The position numbers and the translations under genes are program-made. Source: Caenicola sp034331105 (lineage in GTDB: Bacteria > Synergistota > Synergistia > Synergistales > Synergistaceae). Taken from it: a DNA stretch of 64,000 nucleotides. Positions 1 through 7,321 of this stretch are shown here, in pieces. The stretch is from the NCBI GenBank assembly GCA_034331105.1, contig JAXQGB010000011.1:248001-312000 (forward strand), given 5' to 3'. Numbering within the stretch: position 1 is the stretch's first letter; each line of letters begins with the position of its first letter. Below the pieces are notes generated by a model. It was not told the origin of the DNA and made no database searches. It saw nothing but the letters and a program-made list of their open reading frames with translations.

Positions 1-323
1 TCAAGGTTCTGCCTCACAGTAAGTTTCCTGAATACCGAGGCTTCCTGAGGAAGGTAGCCAAGCCCCGTCCTGGCTCTCTCATACATGGGAAGAGCCGTTA
101 TATCTTTTTCCCCGTTGAATACCCTTCCCGACTCCGGCATTATCCTTCCTATCATCATATAAAAAGTGGTGCTTTTGCCGGCTCCGTTGGGTCCCAAAAG
201 CCCGACTATCTCACCCTTTTTTATTTCGATAGATACATTGTCAACTACTCTTCTTCTGTTATATGACTTAACGAGGTGTTCTGCCCTGAGCACCTCAAAT
301 TTTGATCTTACGGCAATTGCCAT
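1..323 (-). CDS. lptB: LptB, LPS export ABC transporter ATP-binding protein (N-terminal part, cut by window edge)
   Basis: Cytoplasmic ATPase that, with LptF and LptG, powers extraction of lipopolysaccharide from the inner membrane. About 107 N-terminal residues are inside the window; the rest lies beyond base 1. Visible are the Walker A motif GPNGAGKST, followed by TFYMMIGRIMPESG, and the Q-loop region GLGYLPQEASVFRKLTV, which is typical of LptB rather than of other ABC ATPases. The start is the ATG at 323, three bases after the lptA stop, so the two are co-transcribed and probably translationally coupled. Partner genes lptFG are not in the window. The pairing with lptA makes the assignment firm. 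Confidence 0.93.
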   Translation of the reverse strand, partial: MAIAVRSKFEVLRAEHLVKSYNRRRVVDNVSIEIKKGEIVGLLGPNGAGKSTTFYMMIGRIMPESGRVFNGEKDITALPMYERARTGLGYLPQEASVFRKLTVRQNL

Positions 324-326
324 TGC

Positions 327-1217
327 TCATTCCCCGCTTTTCGGCTTCTCTTCGTTATTGTCCTTTTTCTCGTTAGTTATGAATGTTATCTGCGAGTTAC
401 CTATTGCCTCAATATCGTTCGAGTCCTCGTGCACTATTATAGAATCCGCCGAAACAGTTTTCCCGTCGCTGCGGACAGCCTTTGCATTTCCTGATATAAC
501 AAAGGTGGCTTTTGATTTGGAATATACCCCTTTTTCACCTGTCACCCTGCTTTTAAGGCCTTCCTTGTCCACAAAGTCCATTATTACGTTGCCTACTGCG
601 ACCAGTTCGTTTATCTCTTCATTTACCCTGGTCCCGTTAACAGTATCAGCGCTTACGACAAGCTTCTGCTTGATATCCTCATATCTTTTAACTTTTTTGC
701 CCCAAAATTTATCTTTGCTCTGTCCCGCTTCATCTGCTATAAGGATGTTATTTTCAGTTTTTGCGTCTACATTGCCTTTTGCTGTGTAATTTTGTGTACC
801 AAGTTCCCATAGCACATAATCCGCGTCTATCTTTTCATTCGTTCCCCGTGTCAGGTGCACCTTACCTACAGCCTCAGCAATACCATCATTTTCAGGGTTT
901 TTCGAACCTGTCCACTTGACTCTGTCTGCGGTCAGGTCAGTCTTCTCCGCAGGAAAAGTCCCTTTGACGTTCCCCTGAAGCGTAAACTCGGAAGTTTCCA
1001 TACTGCCTTCCCCTTTATCTCCCCAGAGTATAGCTCCCTCTCTTTTTATTATTACATTTCCTACAGCTGATATTTTTTTGGTATTAACATTGTAATTTAT
1101 TGTATCAGCCGACATCGTGCCCTCAACAGGAGCTGCTGAAAGAGTGGCCTGGAAGGGTAGAAACAAGAGAAATGCAGCTGCCGGAAGCAACTTTAGATAA
1201 TATTTTATGCCTGACAT
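327..1217 (-). CDS. lptA: LptA/OstA-like periplasmic LPS transport protein
   Basis: Periplasmic bridge protein that carries lipopolysaccharide from the inner to the outer membrane. The 296-residue product has a clear signal peptide (about residues 1-28, cleavage near Ala-Ala). It then shows OstA-type beta-jellyroll repeats: alternating short strands with recurring 'A-x-G-N-V' turns (AVGNVIIK, LQGNVKGT, AKGNVDAK, AVGNVIMD, ISGNAKAV). It is longer than E. coli LptA (about 185 residues), so it probably forms a longer jellyroll or includes LptC-like parts; no separate lptC is seen. The C-terminus is charged and Lys/Glu rich. A ribosome site (GAGG, spacing 7) precedes the ATG. It lies directly upstream of lptB. 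Confidence 0.88.
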   Translation of the reverse strand: MSGIKYYLKLLPAAAFLLFLPFQATLSAAPVEGTMSADTINYNVNTKKISAVGNVIIKREGAILWGDKGEGSMETSEFTLQGNVKGTFPAEKTDLTADRVKWTGSKNPENDGIAEAVGKVHLTRGTNEKIDADYVLWELGTQNYTAKGNVDAKTENNILIADEAGQSKDKFWGKKVKRYEDIKQKLVVSADTVNGTRVNEEINELVAVGNVIMDFVDKEGLKSRVTGEKGVYSKSKATFVISGNAKAVRSDGKTVSADSIIVHEDSNDIEAIGNSQITFITNEKKDNNEEKPKSGE

Positions 1218-1298
1218 AGTTATACCTCATTCCTTGAAGAAAGTATCGTTAGACAGTAATGCCGCTGAGAATACAGCAATATTTTACAGCCTATATCA

Positions 1299-2132
1299 TC
1301 ATTTAGTCTTCACGTTTTTAGTTTTATTCCATATTGTAAGAAAAATATCATGGAGAAAAACGAAATAGTCATGGTCTTTGGACGGAGGTGGCAAAGTCAG
1401 CCTGTATTCATATCCAACAGCTGCAGACCTTATGATCTCCGGAGTCCACGGATCTAACAGTATCAGCCAGTTGCGTCTGGCGGCTTCATCAAGGGCATCT
1501 TTCATTGCTTTTGTGTCGCCTGCCTTCCACCCCTCCCAGACTGATGCAGGAGGCCTCACAGCACCTGAGATAGAAGAACGGATCCATGTCCCTTCGGCTC
1601 CGGTAATATCAAGAATTTTTGTATCTCCTAAAAGGTGTTTTCCGATATCTATCGTACTTTCTATCTTTGACTGGAACTCGGCAAGCCTCCTCTGAAAATA
1701 TGAGTACCTGCCCTTGTCCTCTTCCGACATTATTTTCATTACGCTCTGCGCAAGAAATGGAAGCATTGCAGGATCAAAGAAAGCGCTCTGCAGCTGCTCT
1801 TTCGTCATTGGCAGGTCATCGTAGAGAAGCCGCAGGTGCTTGTTGTTTTTCTTTATCCTGAAGTTTTCTGCGTCTTTTGCATCTATGGCAATAATTATCT
1901 CGCCGGATCTTGGAGATGATGTTTTTATCACGTTTCCGGAGGAGTCCCAATTGGAAAGGTAGCGGACATTTTTAGCATCACCCGCAATAAAAGAGGCAAT
2001 GAAACCGATCCAGGGTGAGGTAACAGCAAAATTTCCCGCATTTGCAGCAGTCGGATGGAAAAGCAATATCAGCAGCGCAAAAGCAGTGAATAGGATCTTA
2101 TTCAGACTTCTCCGCAAAGTGAGAGCAGGCAT
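1299..2132 (-). CDS. orphan solute-binding-like exported protein (divergent TroA/ZnuA-type fold, inferred)
   Basis: A 277-residue exported protein with a signal peptide or N-terminal anchor (about residues 8-32, ending near Ala-Asn-Ala-Gly). The order of elements recalls cluster A-I metal-binding proteins such as ZnuA: an N-terminal 'TSPWIGFIASFIAGD' strand-helix, a long central helix with many Gln/Arg (about 110-150), then a 'LILLDPWTP' strand. However, the metal-ligand histidines of that family are not evident (LSNWDSSGNV where ZnuA has a His), and no permease or ATPase genes adjoin. I assign a fold resemblance only, not a substrate. The ATG at 2132 overlaps the pyrE stop by one base (TGATG), which is preferred to a start 48 bases further upstream inside pyrE. 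Confidence 0.5.
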   Translation of the reverse strand: MPALTLRRSLNKILFTAFALLILLFHPTAANAGNFAVTSPWIGFIASFIAGDAKNVRYLSNWDSSGNVIKTSSPRSGEIIIAIDAKDAENFRIKKNNKHLRLLYDDLPMTKEQLQSAFFDPAMLPFLAQSVMKIMSEEDKGRYSYFQRRLAEFQSKIESTIDIGKHLLGDTKILDITGAEGTWIRSSISGAVRPPASVWEGWKAGDTKAMKDALDEAARRNWLILLDPWTPEIIRSAAVGYEYRLTLPPPSKDHDYFVFLHDIFLTIWNKTKNVKTK

Positions 2133-2734
2133 CAGCCCGGACGGCTCCCCGGCTTTACCAGGGGAAGACCCTCTTTGCACAGAGGACAGTTTTGCTCTTC
2201 ATAAAGCGGGAAACTCAGTTTCCAGAGGGAGACAAGGTCCCAGTCCTTATAAGCGTCATTTGCCCGCCTGTCGATTATTGAAGCGGAAGATACCCATTCC
2301 GCCCCTCCTTCGGCAAGTATCTGAGCTGTTTCCCGTGATGACTTGCCTGTGGTCACCACATCTTCTATGAGCGCGAAACGGACTTTACCCGGATGGGGAA
2401 ACCTTCTGAGCTTCATTGCCCCCTCCTGCCTTTCGCAGAAGATAAAAGGAACGCCCAGCGATCTGGCTACTTCATGACCTATGATGAGTCCGCCCAATGC
2501 GGGTGAAAGGATGATATCAGGTTTTTTGTCCGCTATCCTCTCTGCGATTTTTTCTCCGGCATATGCTGCAAACTCAGGGAAACGGAGCATGAGGGCGCAC
2601 TGAATGTAATGACCGCTGTGAAGTCCGGAGGTCAGCTTGAAATGCCCTTCGAGGTGGGCACCGCTCTCCTTCATCATTTCCATGATCCTTGCAGCCACTG
2701 CCTCATCACTTGTCTTTACAAAGTCTTTTCCCAT
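2132..2734 (-). CDS. pyrE: orotate phosphoribosyltransferase PyrE
   Basis: Adds the phosphoribosyl group of PRPP to orotate to give OMP, the fifth step of UMP synthesis. The PRPP-binding motif is ALIEDVVTTGKSS (acidic pair, then TTGKS). The N-terminal part has the usual 'FKLTSGLHSGHYIQ' substrate segment. About 200 residues is normal for the family. The start is the ATG at 2734, overlapping the pyrF stop by one base; a GTG three bases upstream would also be in frame and give a 4-base overlap. A purine-rich GGGGG lies 7 bases ahead of the ATG. PyrF and PyrE are adjacent as separate genes, unlike the fused eukaryotic UMP synthase. Confidence 0.96.
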   Translation of the reverse strand: MGKDFVKTSDEAVAARIMEMMKESGAHLEGHFKLTSGLHSGHYIQCALMLRFPEFAAYAGEKIAERIADKKPDIILSPALGGLIIGHEVARSLGVPFIFCERQEGAMKLRRFPHPGKVRFALIEDVVTTGKSSRETAQILAEGGAEWVSSASIIDRRANDAYKDWDLVSLWKLSFPLYEEQNCPLCKEGLPLVKPGSRPG

Positions 2735-3438
2735 CACAGCACCCCCGATATTTCCTTAAGTATACTTCTGACTTCGCTGATAGGATCGGCTGCTTCAAGT
2801 ATCGGCCTTCCTACAACAATGTATGAAGCCCCTGCTTCAGCTGCTTCCTTTGCCGTCGCCACTCTTGTCTGATCTTCTGTCGATACCCTTGTTCTCCTTA
2901 TGCCCGGGACTACTCTTGCAAGTTTTCCGGCCTTTCCGCTGAGAAGCGAAAGATCGAGCGGAGAACAGACTATGCCGTCAAGACCGGCCCTTTCGGCTGC
3001 AAGCGCTCTTGCCTCAAGCGAATGATCCAGGTCGGATCCCGGGTGCACTTCGCTCCACAGATCTCCTCCAAGGCTTGTCAGCACCGTGATCCCGAAAAGG
3101 TTCATCCTGCTTCCGGTCTTATCTCTCATTGCTACAGAACGCGACATCATTTCGTGTCCGCCTGACGTGTGGAGAGTCAAAGCCCACAGCCCCATCTCAG
3201 AAAGAGGTTCGACCGCAGATGCTACAGTATTGGGTATGTCATGCAACTTTAAGTCAAGAAAAAGGCTGTACCCTTTTTTGACTATTTCATTGATGAAGGA
3301 AGCTCCCCCCATTGCGTAAAGCCTTGGCCCTATCTTTACATACGGGGTCGCTTTATCGAGCCTCTCAAGAAACTCCCTGGCTGCGTCCAGGGACGGCAGA
3401 TCCACCGCTGCGATCAATTCACATTTTTTATTTTCCAA
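2734..3438 (-). CDS. pyrF: orotidine 5'-phosphate decarboxylase PyrF
   Basis: Last enzyme of UMP synthesis: decarboxylates OMP. The signature FLDLKLHDIPNTV contains the catalytic Asp-Lys-x-x-Asp array. The N-terminal ELIAAVDLPS and C-terminal SYIVVGRPI phosphate-binding strand are standard. The 234-residue length is typical of the short bacterial (group I) form. The start is a TTG at 3438 with a strong GGAGGTG ribosome site 5 bases upstream; no ATG is available nearby. A 194-base spacer separates it from pyrC, the largest gap in this operon. A TATAAT-like hexamer sits in that spacer, but too close to the ribosome site to be a convincing promoter. Confidence 0.96.
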   Translation of the reverse strand: MENKKCELIAAVDLPSLDAAREFLERLDKATPYVKIGPRLYAMGGASFINEIVKKGYSLFLDLKLHDIPNTVASAVEPLSEMGLWALTLHTSGGHEMMSRSVAMRDKTGSRMNLFGITVLTSLGGDLWSEVHPGSDLDHSLEARALAAERAGLDGIVCSPLDLSLLSGKAGKLARVVPGIRRTRVSTEDQTRVATAKEAAEAGASYIVVGRPILEAADPISEVRSILKEISGVL

Positions 3439-3632
3439 ACCTACACCTCCAGATTATATCTACTGCTTTATGCACATACATCAGCAAAAGAGCCTCTATT
3501 GCGCCCGGCATAAAGAATAAAAAGTAACAGAGGCGGCACTAAAGATGTCAAGACCTGATCCTCTGATTATCTGACAAACTTTAACACGCCCCTGCGATCG
3601 TCCTGCAAGATGCTTTATGGCCGGGTCAGTTT

Positions 3633-4937
3633 CTAAAGATCTTCGTTGTCCTGCCAGATCTTCCTGCCTTCAACAAAAGTCATCACCGGCCAACCGGTCA
3701 GCGCGATCCCTTCCCACGGACAGCACCTCGCCTTGCTGTTCCATTCAGAGCAGTCTACTATCCTGGTCCTCTCTTCGTCAATTATCGTTATGTCTGCCGG
3801 AGAGCCTTCCTCTATCTTTCCCAGGGCCTGCCATTTTTCAGTCAAAAGCGATGCAGGCGAGCTTGTCATTTTCCTGAGGATCATTTCGACCGGCACTTCA
3901 GGGTAATTCTTATTTTTGAAGTCTATGATAACAGCAGCGGCACATTCCAGCGAGGCGATGCCAAAAGGAGCATCCTGGAATGGCTCGTCTTTCTCATCCA
4001 TGTGCCATGGAGCGTGGTCTGTCACTATTGCATCTACCGTTCCGTCAAGCAGCCCCTCCCAGAGTGCTGCCTGATCTTCCTTGCTCCTCAAAGGGGGATT
4101 GACTTTGTATCTTGAATTATAACCGCTGTTTATCACTGCGTTTTCATTAAGGGTCAGATGGTGGAAGGTGGTATCACATGTGACGTCCAACCCTTCCTTC
4201 TTGGCCTGCCTTATAAGTCCCAGAGCCCCGGCGCTGCTCAGGTGTGTAAAGTGGACCCTTCCGCATGTCTCCCTGGTTAGGGCTATGCCTCTTGCGACAT
4301 CTATCTCCTCAGATGCAGCCGGGATACCCTTCAGTCCGCTGAGTGCGCTGACCTTTCCCTCGTGTACCTGCCCCCCCTTGAAGAGGCTTATCTCTTCGGG
4401 GTGTTCCATTATCCTTGGATGGTCCTTGCCGGTATACATAAGAGCAAGGCGGAAGAGTGAGCTTGTCGCTATCGGCGCACCGTCATCTGTGAAAAAGACT
4501 GCTCCTGCCTCAGCCATCTTGAGAAGTTCTGCCATCTCTTTGCCTTCCCTGTTTTTGCTTACGCATCCTGATGGAAGTATCCTTGAAGCGCCGGCTGCCC
4601 TTCCATGGCTCAGCACATACTCAACAAGCGAAGGTTCAGATATTGCCGGCTTTGTATTGGGCATGGCCACAAGGGTGGTAAAGCCTCCGGCGGCTCCGGC
4701 CCGGGCTCCTGAAGCTATATCCTCGTTCCATTCTCCCCCCGGGTCTCTGAAGTGGGCATGGAGGTCTACGAAGCCCGGAGAAAGTATCTTCCCATATCCT
4801 TCTATTATCTCAGCGTCTGTGCTGTCAAGGCCGTTGCCTATCGCAGATACCCTTTCGCCATCCACAAGCACCTCTCTGGCATCTATGAATTCTGTTCCGT
4901 TGAAGACCTTAAAGTCTTTGAACAATATCTTTCCCAT
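3633..4937 (-). CDS. pyrC: dihydroorotase PyrC (class I, zinc amidohydrolase)
   Basis: Cyclises carbamoyl-aspartate to dihydroorotate, the third step of pyrimidine synthesis. The 434-residue length and the motif GFVDLHAHFRDPG (metal ligands His60 and His62) identify the long class I form that often partners aspartate carbamoyltransferase. Further metal and catalytic positions are seen in FTHLSSAGAL (His), DTTFHHLTL (His) and DAIVTDHAPW (Asp and His). The lysine of class II enzymes that is carbamylated is not expected here and was not assigned. The ATG at 4937 overlaps the pyrB stop by one base (TAATG), so the two products are made together. Confidence 0.96.
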   Translation of the reverse strand: MGKILFKDFKVFNGTEFIDAREVLVDGERVSAIGNGLDSTDAEIIEGYGKILSPGFVDLHAHFRDPGGEWNEDIASGARAGAAGGFTTLVAMPNTKPAISEPSLVEYVLSHGRAAGASRILPSGCVSKNREGKEMAELLKMAEAGAVFFTDDGAPIATSSLFRLALMYTGKDHPRIMEHPEEISLFKGGQVHEGKVSALSGLKGIPAASEEIDVARGIALTRETCGRVHFTHLSSAGALGLIRQAKKEGLDVTCDTTFHHLTLNENAVINSGYNSRYKVNPPLRSKEDQAALWEGLLDGTVDAIVTDHAPWHMDEKDEPFQDAPFGIASLECAAAVIIDFKNKNYPEVPVEMILRKMTSSPASLLTEKWQALGKIEEGSPADITIIDEERTRIVDCSEWNSKARCCPWEGIALTGWPVMTFVEGRKIWQDNEDL

Positions 4938-5920
4938 TATCTTGCGCCCCCTCCACAGAGATAGAGCAGAGCCATGCGTATGGCAACGCCGGAACGCACC
5001 TGCTCAAGTATTACGCTCTGATGTCCGTCCGCAACTTCGGAGGCTATTTCAACTCCCCTGTTGATCGGCCCCGGGTGCATTGCAAGTGCTCCCGGTCTTG
5101 CATACTTCATAAGGTCGGCGTCGGCACCCCACCAGCGATGATATTCATCCACCGAAGGGAAGAGTCCGTCCTGCTGACGTTCTTTCTGTATCCTCAGGAG
5201 GTAAACCATATCAGCATCCTGAACTGCCTTTTTCGGGTCTTTTTCATATCTGCAGCCAAGAGAATCTATCTCCCTGGGCATCATCGTAGGCGGACCGGAA
5301 AGCACGACATCGCAGCCAATGGTTTTGAATGCAATGACATCGCTTCTTGCAACTCGGCTGTGAAGAACGTCCCCTACCAGCGCTATCTTTTTACCCTCAA
5401 GGTTTCCAAGATGTTTCCAGGCCGTGTAAAGGTCAAGCAGGGCCTGTGTGGGATGGGCGTGGGTCCCGTCTCCTGCGTTGAGCACTATTGCCCTTTTCAG
5501 CTTTGAAGCCAGATACTGTGCAGATCCTACAGCTCCGTGCCTCATTACTACTATGTCCGCCCCCATTGCCTCAAGAGTCCAGGCAGTATCTCTCATAGTT
5601 TCACCCTTGGCATGGCTCGAGCCGGAGACAGACCAGTTGACCACGTCTGCAGAAAGCATCTTCTCTGCCAGTTCAAATGAGACCCTTGTCCTTGTTGAAT
5701 TTTCAAAGAAGAGATTCACTGCCATCTTACCGCGCAGGACAGGGACCTTTTTGATCGGTCTGTCCATAACGTTCTCCATATGGCGCGCCTGATCAAGCAG
5801 AAAGTATAGTTCCTCCCTTGTAAAGCAGTCTACATCTATCACATTTCTGTGACGCCAGACTATCTGTCCGATCTCACTGGGCGTCGCGTTCACAGATGAC
5901 CACCTCGTCTTTTCCGTCAA
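4937..5920 (-). CDS. pyrB: aspartate carbamoyltransferase catalytic subunit PyrB
   Basis: Joins carbamoyl phosphate and aspartate, the committed step. The carbamoyl-phosphate loop FFENSTRTRVSFE spans residues 71-83, and HPTQALLDLYT is the second phosphate site. There is no pyrI regulatory-chain gene next to it, so feedback control must work otherwise, probably through PyrR and the leader. The ATG at 5920 makes a 47-base overlap with pyrR, which is long for this genome. A GTG ten codons in (about 5893) would shorten it, and family alignments begin near the 'HRNVIDVDCFTREEL' segment. The true start is therefore uncertain within about 25 codons. Confidence 0.95.
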   Translation of the reverse strand: MTEKTRWSSVNATPSEIGQIVWRHRNVIDVDCFTREELYFLLDQARHMENVMDRPIKKVPVLRGKMAVNLFFENSTRTRVSFELAEKMLSADVVNWSVSGSSHAKGETMRDTAWTLEAMGADIVVMRHGAVGSAQYLASKLKRAIVLNAGDGTHAHPTQALLDLYTAWKHLGNLEGKKIALVGDVLHSRVARSDVIAFKTIGCDVVLSGPPTMMPREIDSLGCRYEKDPKKAVQDADMVYLLRIQKERQQDGLFPSVDEYHRWWGADADLMKYARPGALAMHPGPINRGVEIASEVADGHQSVILEQVRSGVAIRMALLYLCGGGAR

Positions 5921-6428
5921 GCTCTGTTACTTTCACTTCTATGACCTCATTCTTTGATGTCGGCACATTCTTGCCGCACATATCCGCGTGTATGGGAAGT
6001 TCCCTGTGGCCTCTGTCGATTATTACGGCAAGCTTCACTGATGAGGGACGCCCGAGGTCTACAAGAGCCTCAAGGGCTGCCCGCACGGTCCTTCCTGTGT
6101 AAAGAACGTCATCTACAAGATAAATATTTTTGCCTGAGATGTCCTGGGGCATGCGTGTGCTGTGGACCATCGGCTGTTCGAAAAGCATCGTCAGGTCATC
6201 CCTGTACAGAGTTATATCAAGCTCCCCGCACGGGACCTTAGTGCCCTCCACCTCTTCGATGATCTTCTGCAGGCGACGTGCAAGGTAGACGCCCCTTCTG
6301 TGAATGCCTACGAGGATCATGTTTTCGGTACCCTTGTTCTGCTCGACCATTTCATGTGCGATCCTCTTGATCACTCTGTTAAGGTCATCGGAACTCATAA
6401 GCTTTGCTTTTTCTCTTAAAACTGTCAC
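5874..6428 (-). CDS. pyrR: PyrR, bifunctional pyrimidine regulator / uracil phosphoribosyltransferase
   Basis: In the characterised family this protein binds a hairpin in pyr mRNA in response to UMP and also has uracil phosphoribosyltransferase activity. The 184-residue product carries the family PRPP motif NIYLVDDVLYTGRTVRAAL and the early GIHRRGVYLARRL segment. It starts with GTG at 6428, five bases after a GGAGGGG ribosome site. It is the first gene of the pyr operon and follows the leader peptide and terminator described separately. I could not find a convincing PyrR-binding loop (usual core UCC-n-GnGAGG) in the leader, so whether it regulates this operon through RNA is open. Confidence 0.95.
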   Translation of the reverse strand: MTVLREKAKLMSSDDLNRVIKRIAHEMVEQNKGTENMILVGIHRRGVYLARRLQKIIEEVEGTKVPCGELDITLYRDDLTMLFEQPMVHSTRMPQDISGKNIYLVDDVLYTGRTVRAALEALVDLGRPSSVKLAVIIDRGHRELPIHADMCGKNVPTSKNEVIEVKVTELDGKDEVVICERDAQ

Positions 6429-6450
6429 TGTTACCCCTCCCTCTTATAAA

Positions 6451-6478
6451 TAAAAAAGACCGCCTATCAGGGCGATCT
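6451..6478 (-). terminator. pyr operon leader terminator (attenuator)
   Basis: On the minus strand GATCGCC, a six-base loop CTGATA, and GGCGGTC form a 7-bp stem (one G-T pair; an extra A-T pair extends it), followed at once by six T. This is a complete intrinsic terminator placed between the pyr promoter and pyrR, so it must be read through for operon expression. Its 5' arm begins at the last base of the leader-peptide stop codon, which is the geometry expected of a translation-coupled attenuator. Confidence 0.85.
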
Positions 6479-6557
6479 AAAGAATACAGCTTAAAAGCGG
6501 CACAATACGCCTGCGAGAGAGCTGGAGATATGTTGCCGATATTATCTCTGTTCTCAT
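6477..6557 (-). CDS. 26-residue leader peptide upstream of pyrR
   Basis: A short open frame too small for ordinary gene finding. It begins with ATG at 6557 eight bases or fewer after a strong ribosome site (CGGAGGGG) and ends with TAG at 6479-6477. The peptide is rich in Leu and Ile and contains three consecutive Arg codons (CGC AGG CGT, residues 15-17). The stop codon abuts the attenuator stem. The layout resembles the pyrBI leader (pyrL) of enteric bacteria, where the ribosome that reaches the stop codon blocks terminator folding. That it works this way here is inference; the good ribosome site and the stop placement are directly visible. Confidence 0.7.
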   Translation of the reverse strand: MRTEIISATYLQLSRRRIVPLLSCIL

Positions 6558-6588
6558 TCGCTTCCCCTCCGTTTGCTGGACTTTTGGT

Positions 6589-6617
6589 ATTATAACTCCA
6601 TTTATAATTTTATGCAA
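6589..6617 (-). promoter_or_regulatory. pyr operon promoter (sigma-70 type)
   Basis: On the minus strand TTGCAT (6617-6612) and TATAAT (6594-6589) are separated by exactly 17 bases, a near-consensus promoter. Transcription would start about 6582, some 25 bases ahead of the leader-peptide ATG. The -35 hexamer lies inside the palindrome at 6613-6626. Confidence 0.8.
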
Positions 6618-6626
6618 TCGGTTGCA
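6613..6626. promoter_or_regulatory. palindromic operator candidate, LacI-family style
   Basis: TGCAATCGGTTGCA is palindromic at 12 of 14 positions with a central CG, the pattern recognised by LacI/PurR-family repressors. It overlaps the -35 box of the pyr promoter, so a bound protein would block polymerase. It also lies upstream of the divergent flavin reductase gene. No regulator gene of that family is in the window, so the binding protein is unknown. Confidence 0.45.
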
Positions 6627-6797
6627 AAAATATTTTTTTCATCTGACCCTGGTAATTTTTATTGCAATATCATTCGGTTAGCATAGACTTACCGGTTCTG
6701 CTATAATCTTGTAATCTTCGTTAAAGTCAACAGATAAGGATTTTGTTACACAGTTTATATCTCTTAAATTTTATTAATTTCGCAGAGGTGGTCAGAT

Positions 6798-7289
6798 ATG
6801 AAAAAAGTAGAAGCGAACCTTAGAACATGCCTTCAGCCCGCACCAAAAGTTATCGTATCCTGCAGGGACAGTGAAGGCAACAATAACGCACTGGCGGTAG
6901 CCTACTGCTGCAACTGCAGTTATGATCCGCCGATGATAATGGTTGGTATAGTACCTTCGAGGCATTCTTACAAAATAATTAAAGAGACAGGTGCTTTTGT
7001 CGTTAATGTGCCGTCAAAAGATCAGAAGAAGATATTTGATTACCTTGGAAGCCACAGCGGTAGAGACGAGGACAAATTTTCCAGACTCTCATTGAGGACA
7101 GAAGAGGGTAAGGCCGTCAACGCACCTCTGCTGACTGACTGTCCCATCTGCATAGAATGCAGGGTAGAAGCGTCCATCCTTACCGGATCCCATGAAATGT
7201 TTGCTGGGAAGATAGAAAGGATACATGTTGACGAACACCTTGTGGATGAAAAAGGAAACATCGACTATTCCAAGATCGATCAGATCTGA
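6798..7289 (+). CDS. flavin reductase-like / flavoredoxin family protein
   Basis: A 163-residue protein of the FMN-binding split-barrel flavin reductase family. Visible are the N-terminal 'CLQPAPKVIVSCRD' strand, the 'MIMVGIVPSRHSYKII' segment typical of the flavin-binding core, and 'GAFVVNVPSKD'. In anaerobes such flavoredoxins pass electrons from ferredoxin or NAD(P)H to other acceptors. The partner here is not evident. It has six Cys in the visible sequence, including a CCNC group, without an obvious iron-sulfur motif. The ATG follows a GAGGTGG ribosome site. A TATAAT at 6702-6707 could be the -10 box, but its -35 is weak. Confidence 0.8.
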   Translation: MKKVEANLRTCLQPAPKVIVSCRDSEGNNNALAVAYCCNCSYDPPMIMVGIVPSRHSYKIIKETGAFVVNVPSKDQKKIFDYLGSHSGRDEDKFSRLSLRTEEGKAVNAPLLTDCPICIECRVEASILTGSHEMFAGKIERIHVDEHLVDEKGNIDYSKIDQI

Positions 7290-7321
7290 GACTGGCCGTC
7301 CGCCGGAGAGGAGGGGCAACT

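Noticed and set aside
166..789. A 207-codon plus-strand frame over lptA and lptB
   Set aside because: Antisense shadow of lptA, whose jellyroll pattern and signal peptide are clear; no ribosome site.
3439..3632. Internal promoter between pyrC and pyrF
   Set aside because: A TATAAT-like hexamer is present, but it is so close to the ribosome site that the transcript would start within or after it, and the TTGACA further upstream has no good -10 at proper spacing.
4168..5064. A 298-codon open frame on the plus strand across pyrC and the end of pyrB
   Set aside because: It lies entirely antisense to strongly conserved enzymes, has no ribosome site or family resemblance, and its composition is what the reverse of G+C-rich third positions gives.
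6430..6582. PyrR-binding RNA loop in the pyr leader
   Set aside because: The best partial likeness (GTCCAG followed some bases later by GGAGG) is not a contiguous match to the known loop, and GGAGG there is the leader ribosome site.
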